From Glaciecola sp964418575 (GTDB lineage Bacteria; Pseudomonadota; Gammaproteobacteria; Enterobacterales; Alteromonadaceae): a stretch of DNA of 24,280 bases. Below the pieces are notes generated by a model that saw only the letters and a list, made by a program, of their open reading frames with translations, was not told the origin of the DNA and did not search any database. The stretch spans positions 1 to 24,280 of the forward strand of contig CAYQMI010000055.1 of assembly GCA_964418575.1 (NCBI GenBank), given 5' to 3'. The translations under genes and the position numbers were made by a program. This document shows, in pieces, positions 15,356 through 21,506 of the stretch; within the stretch, counting starts at the first letter, position 1, and the number at the start of each line of letters is the position of its first letter.

Positions 15356-16088
15356 TCTTATTATTTCTCTTAGTTTTACTTCTCATACTAATGCAGATTT
15401 TTCGTTGCAAGGATTCAGGCAAAAAGTTTAAAAACCTGATAAAAGCACTAAAGCGTTTTGGAAAGTATACCTTGGACTTGTCGCTCAGAAGACCATCAAG
15501 CATATATTCAGCTGCGCGTTCAGCACTTATCGCCATGGGCATCTTAAAGTCATTCTTATCGGTGAGTGGAGTTTTCACAAAACCAGGAGATATCGTCTGC
15601 ACCTTAATGCCGCGCGACGCTAAGTCTACTTCAAAACTTTTTGCAATATAGTGTAAAGCCGCTTTACTTCCACCATAGGCTTGGCTGCGAGTGAATGGCA
15701 ATAGGCGCGCTAAACTATCTACAAATACAATTTTGTCTCCGCTCTTTGCTTTTTTAAGTAGCGCTGCAGCAACGTTTACAGAGCCAAAAACATTAATCTC
15801 GAACACCCGACGAAACATATCAGGCTCAACGTTTTTAATGTCAACATATTCGCAAGTGCCGGCGTTTATGACGGCGATATCAAATTCAAGGCCGGCTAAA
15901 GCATCAGTGGTGTTATCTAAGTTAGTTGCATCAAACTTGCAAGAAGTTATATTTTGATTTTCAGATAGTGAGCTCAATTTATCTTCGTTTCGACCACATG
16001 CGATTACATGATGTCCGCTCTTAGCAGCGTGGAGGGCAAGTGCTTCGCCAATGCCTGATGTGGCGCCGGTGATTAAAATGCGTTTCAT
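15348..16088 (-). CDS. Short-chain dehydrogenase/reductase (SDR)
   Basis: Classical NAD(P)-dependent SDR of 246 residues, substrate unknown. It has the Rossmann motif TGATSGIG (7-14), NAG (75-77), Asn99, and the catalytic set Ser125, Tyr138 and Lys142 (VDSLARLLPFTRSQAYGGSK), with the usual 13-residue Ser-to-Tyr spacing. PGFVKTP follows. Arg33 after the second strand (CGRNEDKL) suggests NADP preference. The C-terminus (about 205-246) is hydrophobic then strongly basic, ending KTKRNNKND, which may associate with the membrane. It starts at the last base of the NTF2-like gene and overlaps the FAD gene by 8 bases. In this context a lipid alcohol or ketone substrate is plausible, but that is inference. 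Confidence 0.92.
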   Translation of the reverse strand: MKRILITGATSGIGEALALHAAKSGHHVIACGRNEDKLSSLSENQNITSCKFDATNLDNTTDALAGLEFDIAVINAGTCEYVDIKNVEPDMFRRVFEINVFGSVNVAAALLKKAKSGDKIVFVDSLARLLPFTRSQAYGGSKAALHYIAKSFEVDLASRGIKVQTISPGFVKTPLTDKNDFKMPMAISAERAAEYMLDGLLSDKSKVYFPKRFSAFIRFLNFLPESLQRKICISMRSKTKRNNKND

Positions 16089-16510
16089 TAAACCATTCCT
16101 CTTTTTATTTTTTTTATTATGCGGCCTAGTAAAGGAACGTGCTCGTATACCATTTGACCCAAATCGTAATAATCGCGATGAAACACGATTTTATTGTTTT
16201 CCAATGTAAGCTTGCTAATACCATCTACTGAGACTGGTCTTCCTTTATTAATTCTCCTTGAGGTAAATCGCATGGTCCAATTTACCACATAAGCTCTGTC
16301 GCCAGCGGCTAAAGTTTCATGGATGTCAAATTCGCAAAATTTTGCATTTTTCAATAGCTTCGAAAAATATCCTTCAACTGCCGGCAAGCCTTGGTGAGAA
16401 GCGATTGGGTCAATAAAGGTGACATCATCGCTATAAATGTCTTTTAAGGCTTCTATTTTCATACTGGCAAGGTCAGTATAAAAGCTGGAAAATTGTTCGA
16501 TTAATGTCAT
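16088..16510 (-). CDS. NTF2-like (SnoaL-type) protein
   Basis: Small alpha+beta-barrel protein of 140 residues, role unknown; the fold is used by isomerases, hydratases and binding proteins. Seen are the helix FSSFYTDLASMKIEALKDIYSDDVTFIDPIASHQG (about 8-41), typical of SnoaL-like sequences, and strands AYVVNWTMRF and VDGISKLTLENNKIVFHRDYYD, containing the usual acidic and His residues of the pocket. A basic, hydrophobic tail (about 122-140) ends IIKKIKRGMV. It is the first gene of the five-gene minus-strand operon; a candidate ECF promoter lies about 30 bases upstream. The ribosome binding site is weak. Similar small proteins sit in the same kind of cluster beside sigma/ChrR pairs. Confidence 0.85.
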   Translation of the reverse strand: MTLIEQFSSFYTDLASMKIEALKDIYSDDVTFIDPIASHQGLPAVEGYFSKLLKNAKFCEFDIHETLAAGDRAYVVNWTMRFTSRRINKGRPVSVDGISKLTLENNKIVFHRDYYDLGQMVYEHVPLLGRIIKKIKRGMV

Positions 16511-16540
16511 TGCGAGCTTAATAAGTGGCGAGTTGTAAAT

Positions 16541-16570
16541 TATTTACTACATGCATCTTACTGAAGATCA
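16541..16570 (-). promoter_or_regulatory. Candidate ECF (RpoE-ChrR type) promoter for the lipid operon
   Basis: On the minus strand TGATCT (at 16565-16570), 18 bases, TAAATA (at 16541-16546). The Rhodobacter RpoE consensus as I recall it is TGATCC-N18-TAAGA, so the -35 matches 5 of 6 and the spacing is exact. Transcription would begin near 16534, about 24 bases before the first start codon of the operon. Confidence 0.5.
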
Positions 16571-16662
16571 TCAAGTTAACTTTTTTTAATTGACCTAGGC
16601 ATCGATCTTTCCATATCAACTCATAGTACAAATAACACAAATGTCAAATAAGGATAAACGAT

Positions 16663-17229
16663 ATGAAAGTGCCGCTGTTTCCTCTTTCTTCTCATGTGCT
16701 TCCGGAAGGTCGAATGGCATTGCGAATTTTTGAGCCTAGGTATACGAGAATGATTAAAGAGGTATGTGAGGCTCAAAGCGGATTTGTTGTTTGCATGATC
16801 AACACCGCTGGTGATAAAACTAACAATACTCACATTTTCCCATTGGGCACATTTTGCAAGGTCATTGATTTCGATATTCTAGAAGATGGTCTATTAGGCG
16901 TAACAATAGAAGGGCAATACTGCGTCTCTATTGCTGAAGTTGAAACTCAATTTGATGGTCTACGAATAGGACAGTGTGAAAAAGGCAAAGTATGGCAATG
17001 CTCAATGCCAATTGATGACCTAGCTCCAATGAACGAAAGATTAAAGGAAGTTTTTGAGAAATACCCCGACGTCAGTCAATTATATGATAAAACTAAATTC
17101 GAAGATCCAATTTGGGTAGTTAACAGATGGCTGGAATTGCTGCCAGTTGGCGCTGAACAAAAGCAACATTTCATGGCGCAACAAGACTGCGGAAAGGTTG
17201 TAGAGTATTTGTCCCAGTTAATAGAATGA
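16663..17229 (+). CDS. Stand-alone LON substrate-binding-domain protein (COG2802)
   Basis: Protein of 188 residues made only of the N-terminal domain of Lon protease; no Walker motif and no Ser-Lys protease site are present, so it has no ATPase or protease activity of its own. The signature is PLFPLSSHVLPEGRMALRIFEPRYTRMIKEV (about 4-34); the beta-rich core includes FPLGTFCKVIDFDILEDGLLGVTIEGQ. The C-terminal helical part has PIWVVNRWLELLPVGAEQKQHFM. The family's role is unknown; binding or presenting unfolded protein is an inference from Lon. The ATG has AAGGA at 16650-16654. It is divergent from the lipid operon and 154 bases upstream of the ECF sigma gene, so it may be part of the same regulatory unit. 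Confidence 0.9.
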   Translation: MKVPLFPLSSHVLPEGRMALRIFEPRYTRMIKEVCEAQSGFVVCMINTAGDKTNNTHIFPLGTFCKVIDFDILEDGLLGVTIEGQYCVSIAEVETQFDGLRIGQCEKGKVWQCSMPIDDLAPMNERLKEVFEKYPDVSQLYDKTKFEDPIWVVNRWLELLPVGAEQKQHFMAQQDCGKVVEYLSQLIE

Positions 17230-17309
17230 AAAACTAATCTAAGAGTAGGTCTGTAATACTTCAGTAGTAGTCCAATCAGTCTAACGCAACATTACTTACA
17301 TTAAATATA

Positions 17310-17346
17310 TTTCACTTTTTACCGTGAAAACTTTCGCTATACTCAT
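17310..17346 (+). promoter_or_regulatory. Inverted repeat and possible -10 upstream of the ECF sigma gene
   Basis: TTTCAC (17310-17315) and GTGAAA (17324-17329) form a 6-bp inverted repeat with 8 bases between. TATACT at 17338-17343 is a good -10 with no convincing -35 (TTTTTA at 17316-17321 lies 16 bases away). The repeat would overlap the -35 region, the position of a repressor or activator site. No TGATC-type ECF promoter was found here. Confidence 0.35.
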
Positions 17347-17383
17347 TTCCAACCTATATTAATCATAACGAAAGGTGAAGTTA

Positions 17384-17998
17384 ATGCTTATTGGAATTCC
17401 ATTGGAAGACAAACGACTAGAAACTAGCAAACCAAAAGACTGCGCTTCAGAAATGTCGGCTTACTTAGATACAGTTGCGAAAAAGAGATGTAAAGTTTCA
17501 TTTTCTAAGGTATTTGGTTACTTTGCGCCTCGCCTTCGTTCTTACGCTTTAAAGCAAATGGGCAATGAAGCCATCGCAATGGAACTTGTGCAAGACACCA
17601 TGTCGAATGTTTGGCAGAAAGCACATTTGTTCAACGCAGAGAAAGGTTCACCATCAACGTGGATTTTTACAATTGCGCGTAATATTCGTTTCGATATGTT
17701 GCGCAAGCTACAAAACCGCAAAGAAGATGTTTGTTCTGATGATATGTGGCCTGTACTTTGCGAGCAAACAGCAGACGCAAATGAAGTGTCTTTAGATGAG
17801 CAAATTACGCTTGAAGAAGTTGGCCAATATTTTAACAACCTTCCCCTCAAACAAAAAGCAGTGGTTGAAGCCATTTATATTGAGGGTAAGTCTCAACAGG
17901 AAGTAGCCGATGAGTTAGAAATCCCACTCGGTACGGTGAAATCAAGAACGCGTTTGGCATTGCAACGTTTGAAGGAAATGCTAAAAGAGCATGGCTAA
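17384..17998 (+). CDS. rpoE: ECF sigma factor, RpoE-ChrR (ECF11) type
   Basis: Extracytoplasmic-function sigma factor that recruits RNA polymerase to stress promoters; with ChrR-type partners it answers singlet oxygen in studied bacteria. Region 2 includes MELVQDTMSNVWQKAHLF and STWIFTIARNIRFDMLRK. Region 4 is LPLKQKAVVEAIYIEGKSQQEVADELEIPLGTVKSRTRLALQRLKEML, with the helix-turn-helix binding the -35. I chose ATG 17384 (204 residues) because AAAGGTG (17371-17377) is well spaced for it; an upstream GTG at 17375 lies inside that ribosome binding site. The 3' end overlaps the anti-sigma gene by 8 bases. The ECF11 assignment rests on the ChrR partner. This rpoE is not the equivalent of E. coli rpoE. 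Confidence 0.92.
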   Translation: MLIGIPLEDKRLETSKPKDCASEMSAYLDTVAKKRCKVSFSKVFGYFAPRLRSYALKQMGNEAIAMELVQDTMSNVWQKAHLFNAEKGSPSTWIFTIARNIRFDMLRKLQNRKEDVCSDDMWPVLCEQTADANEVSLDEQITLEEVGQYFNNLPLKQKAVVEAIYIEGKSQQEVADELEIPLGTVKSRTRLALQRLKEMLKEHG

Positions 17999-18683
17999 GT
18001 TCCACCCAACCAACCAAACTTTGGTTGGTTTTGCTGAAGGTATAATTGCTCCCAACGAAGCACTGCTCGTGTCGGCTCATTGTGACATGTGTGAGCAGTG
18101 CGAATCGAAGGTTAATGCCATCGTCGAGGTGGCAGCCGATGCGCTGTTTGAACAAGATTCTCTGACTTCCAACCATATCGACAACGAACTAGGCAATATG
18201 TTTGACGCCATAGTGAGTCGTCCTGTCTGTATCGGGCATTCTGAAACAACTCCAATCAGTACATCGCTAAATCTAAACGGAAAGTCATTTCTCATTCCAT
18301 CGTCTCTGCAGCGTTTCGCCGCTAATGTGGGAGATTGGTCTCAGCTTGTTGGCAAATTATGGCAAGCACCGGTTTCTATTGGCGGCAAAAACCTTGCAAA
18401 CTTCATTTATATGGAAAAAGGCGGCGGAGTTCCCGAGCACACTCATATCGGCAACGAGCTTACTTTAGTTATTAATGGCAGGTTTAGCGACGGCGTTAAT
18501 GAATATGATTGCGGCGATTATATTTCTTTGAATCAAATGCACACCCACACCCCCGTTGCATCATCACAAGACGGTTGTTTGGTGTTCAGCATTATCGATG
18601 AGCCTTTGCACTTTACGTCCGGTTGGGCAAAGCTTATCAATCCGCTTAGCCATCTTTATTTTAAAGTATCTACGAAACAATAA
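17991..18683 (+). CDS. chrR: ChrR-type zinc anti-sigma factor with cupin domain
   Basis: Cytoplasmic anti-sigma factor that holds the ECF sigma inactive. The N-terminal zinc anti-sigma domain shows His5 and the HxxxCxxC motif His30, Cys34, Cys37 (SAHCDMCEQC), which with one zinc forms the sigma-binding fold. The C-terminal cupin domain (about 95-215) keeps a metal-ligand pattern: PEHTHIGNELTLVI gives His150, His152 and Glu156, and HTHTP gives His184 or His186. In Rhodobacter the cupin domain is needed for the singlet-oxygen response, after which ChrR is degraded. There is no membrane segment. The 230 residues compare with about 213 in Rhodobacter. It overlaps the sigma gene by 8 bases and ends at a strong terminator. 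Confidence 0.93.
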   Translation: MAKFHPTNQTLVGFAEGIIAPNEALLVSAHCDMCEQCESKVNAIVEVAADALFEQDSLTSNHIDNELGNMFDAIVSRPVCIGHSETTPISTSLNLNGKSFLIPSSLQRFAANVGDWSQLVGKLWQAPVSIGGKNLANFIYMEKGGGVPEHTHIGNELTLVINGRFSDGVNEYDCGDYISLNQMHTHTPVASSQDGCLVFSIIDEPLHFTSGWAKLINPLSHLYFKVSTKQ

Positions 18684-18708
18684 AAAAGCAGCTTATCGCT
18701 GCTTTTTT
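18682..18708. terminator. Bidirectional terminator between chrR and bamD
   Basis: Perfect 11-bp stem AAAAAAGCAGC / GCTGCTTTTTT with a 5-base loop; the left arm starts inside the chrR stop codon. A-run and T-run flank both sides, so it can stop transcripts of both convergent genes, chrR (plus) and bamD (minus). Confidence 0.92.
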
Positions 18709-18732
18709 AGTTCTATATATTTGCAGTTATAT

Positions 18733-19518
18733 CTACCGAATAAACTCACTGCTAGGGAAATTGAGCTGTAAAGTTTTAACAGCGTGCTCTCTTAATTCAT
18801 CGAGACCTAGCTCATCGTAACTTGCAACCATAATTTCGAGCGCTGGCTGAATTTGCGGCGTATCAGGATAATTCTCCAAAACGTATCTTCCACGATTTGC
18901 AGCAGCGACATAAGCTTCGCGGCGCATGTAAAAGCGTGCGACTTCTATTTCGTACTTTGCTAGGCGATTTTTTATAGCCAGCATGCGCTGTTTAGCGTCG
19001 GTGGTGTATTTTGATTCAGGGAATTTTTCTATCAAACGTCGAAAGTCTTCAAATGCTTCTTTAGACTTTGATGGGTCACGATCTGAACGGTCTACTTGCA
19101 ACATACTCTGAAAAAGGTTGCTATCTTGCTCCATATTCGTCACGCCACGCATATAGAGCGCATAATCAATGTCAGAATGATTTGGGTTTAATCTAACGAA
19201 ACGGTCAATAGTGGCTAAAGTTTGTTCAGTGTTGCCTGTTTTATAATAACTATAAATGAGATCTAACTGAACTTGATGCGACAAAGGCCCGAAGGGAAAT
19301 CTTGAATCAATCGCACTCAATGTTGCAGCCGCTGCAGAAAAGTTTCCAACTTCCATGTTTTTCTTTGCTTGATTATAAAGTGCGCTAGCCCCTTGATTTA
19401 AAACCTGTTGTCGCTCTTCTTCCTCAGAACTACTGCATCCAGTTATCCCGAGAAACACGACGCTGCTAAGTGCAATTAGCGTGTATTTCCAGTCCTTCAT
19501 TATTATGTTTTTTCTCAT
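18733..19518 (-). CDS. bamD: Outer-membrane assembly lipoprotein BamD
   Basis: Essential lipoprotein of the BAM complex that helps BamA insert beta-barrel proteins into the outer membrane. A signal peptide (hydrophobic about 12-26) ends in the lipobox ITGC with Cys28 as the lipidated residue. Five TPR-like helical pairs follow, with ALYNQAKKNMEVGNFSAAAATLSAIDSRFPFGP, HQVQLDLIYSYYKTG, IDRFVRLNPNHSDIDYALYMRGVTNM and VDRSDRDPSKSKEAFEDFRRLIEKFPESKYTTDA matching E. coli BamD. The first ATG gives 261 residues. An inner ATG at 19500 (MKDWKY...) gives 255 and is equally possible. It is divergent from rluD, the usual gammaproteobacterial arrangement. Confidence 0.94.
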   Translation of the reverse strand: MRKNIIMKDWKYTLIALSSVVFLGITGCSSSEEEERQQVLNQGASALYNQAKKNMEVGNFSAAAATLSAIDSRFPFGPLSHQVQLDLIYSYYKTGNTEQTLATIDRFVRLNPNHSDIDYALYMRGVTNMEQDSNLFQSMLQVDRSDRDPSKSKEAFEDFRRLIEKFPESKYTTDAKQRMLAIKNRLAKYEIEVARFYMRREAYVAAANRGRYVLENYPDTPQIQPALEIMVASYDELGLDELREHAVKTLQLNFPSSEFIR

Positions 19519-19597
19519 ACCAAAGAATTTCGCTTATTTTACTACATTTAATCCAACACAGGCACCAAAACTTACATCTGCTTTTATTGCCGTTGCT

Positions 19598-19606
19598 TGT
19601 TATAAT
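19598..19606 (+). promoter_or_regulatory. Extended -10 promoter for rluD
   Basis: TGTTATAAT is a perfect extended -10 (TG at 19598-19599, TATAAT at 19601-19606). No good -35 is seen at 17 bases (CTGCTT), which is usual for extended -10 promoters. The start would be near 19613, leaving a very short leader before ATG 19626 or 19635. Confidence 0.6.
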
Positions 19607-19625
19607 ACTTACACGTTAACCGATA

Positions 19626-20621
19626 ATGTTGTTTATGAATCAGCAAGTCAAATCGATATCGCTTGAGGGCGAATTACCTTCAGAAGCATTTAATACAAGA
19701 CTAGACCAGTGCATTGCGCAATTGTTCCCTGAATACTCTCGTTCAAAGCTTAAAGAATGGATTTTAGCGGACTGCGTTTTTGTAGATGGGGAGATGGTCA
19801 ATACGCCACGCTTAAAAATGAAAGGTGGTGAAGCAATACAAATCAAGGCAGAGCAAGCAGTACAAGTAAGTGATCAAGCCGAGGTGATTGATTTAGACAT
19901 CGTTTTTGAGGATGAAGAAATTCTCGTAATTAATAAACCAGCAGGCTTAGTTGTGCATCCCGGTGCTGGTAATCAATCCGGCACCTTATTAAATGCTTTA
20001 CTCGCTCATGTGCCCGATATTCAGCACATACCTAGAGCGGGTATTGTTCACCGCCTAGATAAAGAAACAACGGGCCTGATGGTCGTTGCAAAAACCCTGT
20101 CTGCGCAAACTCACTTGGTTGATCAATTGCAGTCTCGTTCGATGGGGCGGGAATACGAAGCAGTCGTGATGGGTAATTTGATTGCCGGTGGCAGCGTAGA
20201 TGAAAATATCGGTCGCCACAGCACCAAACGCACCCTGATGGCAGTAAAGCAGAGTGGAAAACCAGCCGTAACTCATTATCGTGTGAAGAAAAAATATCGA
20301 GCTCATACCTACTTACGTTTGAAACTTGAAACCGGAAGAACTCATCAAATTCGAGTTCATATGGCGCACATCAAGCATCCTTTAGTAGGAGATATTCAAT
20401 ACGGCGGACGAGCGCGTTTGCCTAAACATGCCAGTGAGTCATTTGTGTCAACTTTGCGTGAGTTTAAACGCCAAGCACTGCATGCGATTCAGCTTACCTT
20501 AACTCACCCCACCAGCGACGAAAGATTGACTTGGCAAGCACCTCTGCCAGATGATTTTAAGACCTTATTGGTTGAGCTTGATGATGACGCGAAGCTAAAC
20601 GGATTAGGCGACGGAATGTGA
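19626..20621 (+). CDS. rluD: 23S rRNA pseudouridine(1911/1915/1917) synthase
   Basis: Converts three uridines of helix 69 of 23S rRNA to pseudouridine, needed for proper 50S assembly. It has an N-terminal S4 RNA-binding domain (about 22-80; RLDQCIAQLFPEYSRSKLKEWIL) and the RluA-family catalytic domain (about 90-310) with GIVHRLDKETTGLMVVAKT (catalytic Asp145) and LRLKLETGRTHQIRVHMAHIKHPLVGD. The 331 residues fit (E. coli 326). ATG 19626 and ATG 19635 (three residues shorter) are both possible and neither has a clear ribosome binding site. The stop overlaps the pgeF GTG by 4 bases, giving coupled translation. Confidence 0.95.
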   Translation: MLFMNQQVKSISLEGELPSEAFNTRLDQCIAQLFPEYSRSKLKEWILADCVFVDGEMVNTPRLKMKGGEAIQIKAEQAVQVSDQAEVIDLDIVFEDEEILVINKPAGLVVHPGAGNQSGTLLNALLAHVPDIQHIPRAGIVHRLDKETTGLMVVAKTLSAQTHLVDQLQSRSMGREYEAVVMGNLIAGGSVDENIGRHSTKRTLMAVKQSGKPAVTHYRVKKKYRAHTYLRLKLETGRTHQIRVHMAHIKHPLVGDIQYGGRARLPKHASESFVSTLREFKRQALHAIQLTLTHPTSDERLTWQAPLPDDFKTLLVELDDDAKLNGLGDGM

Positions 20622-21415
20622 AGGTAATACGCCCTGACTCAGAGCTTGCGAGTAACACACTGTGTTTTACGACAAGCTCGCTGGGCGGCAATAGTAAAGG
20701 ACCTTATGCATCGCTAAATCTCGCGATGCATGTCAAGGACGCGGAGCAAGATGTACAAGCTAATCGCCAGCTATTAGAGAAATATCTCGAAAGCGCTGGG
20801 ACGCAGTATTTTAAAAACGCAAAGTCATATTTTACTTCTCAAAACAATTTCAAAACCGCGAAGCGCGACATCCCATATTTAACTCAAGTCCATTCCTCAA
20901 TCGTAATGTCGCTTGAACAGTTCGAGGCTTCAAGGGATGCTTGCGACGGAATTTTTAGTAGCCGCAAAGGCCAAGCGCTGGCTATTTTAACAGCCGATTG
21001 TTTACCTATCGTTTTAGTCAGTAAAACTACAAATGAGTTTGCGGCTGTGCACGCCGGTTGGCGAGGCTTACACGATGGAATTTTAGATAATGCCATTGCT
21101 AAATTCACTTGCGCTGGCAAAAGTGTAGCTGCTTGGATTGGTCCTGCTATTTGTCAGTACCATTTTGAAGTGGGAGAGGAAGTCGCAACAAAGTTTGCTG
21201 ACTTTGCTTCCTGTATAAAAGCAGGGAAACACAATAAATTCCATATTAATTTATCTGGAATAGCTGAGCTTGAGCTAAATCGTCTTGGCGTTAGCGATGT
21301 ACAGCAATCTGGGGTATGTACATACTGTCAAAAAGATTTATTTTCATATAGACGCTCATCACATCAAGGTTTTGCTGACTGTGGACGAATGGCGACCATT
21401 GTTATCCGATATTAA
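20618..21415 (+). CDS. pgeF: Peptidoglycan editing factor PgeF (YfiH, laccase-domain)
   Basis: Family once called polyphenol oxidase/laccase; in E. coli it hydrolyses wrongly made UDP-MurNAc-L-Ser so that serine does not replace alanine in peptidoglycan. Metal ligands appear as His92 (TQVHSS), Cys128 (LTADCLPIVL) and His145 (AVHAGWRGL). WIGPAICQYHFEVGEEV and the end FSYRR ... CGRMATIV also match. The 265 residues exceed the usual 243, mostly because of about 22 extra residues, rich in Lys, Phe, Tyr and Asn, before TQVH (about 62-85), plus about 4 near the C-terminus. It starts with GTG, overlapping the rluD stop. Confidence 0.92.
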   Translation: MKVIRPDSELASNTLCFTTSSLGGNSKGPYASLNLAMHVKDAEQDVQANRQLLEKYLESAGTQYFKNAKSYFTSQNNFKTAKRDIPYLTQVHSSIVMSLEQFEASRDACDGIFSSRKGQALAILTADCLPIVLVSKTTNEFAAVHAGWRGLHDGILDNAIAKFTCAGKSVAAWIGPAICQYHFEVGEEVATKFADFASCIKAGKHNKFHINLSGIAELELNRLGVSDVQQSGVCTYCQKDLFSYRRSSHQGFADCGRMATIVIRY

Positions 21416-21448
21416 ATTGCTTTAAATCAATGTTTAATGATTATTTGG

Positions 21449-21477
21449 CTTGAAATGACCCCCTTAAATACCCATAA
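21449..21477 (+). promoter_or_regulatory. Heat-shock (sigma-32) type promoter for clpB
   Basis: CTTGAAA (21449-21455), 14 bases, ACCCATAA (21470-21477), resembling the sigma-32 consensus CTTGAAA-N(11-16)-CCCCATNT. It lies 29 bases before the clpB ATG, and clpB is a classical heat-shock gene. Confidence 0.7.
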
Positions 21478-21506
21478 CATAAATATGGATTTAGTGGAGA
21501 ATCACC

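Noticed and set aside
17375..17383. GTG start for the ECF sigma factor at 17375
   Set aside because: The GTG lies within the ribosome binding site AAAGGTG that serves ATG 17384.
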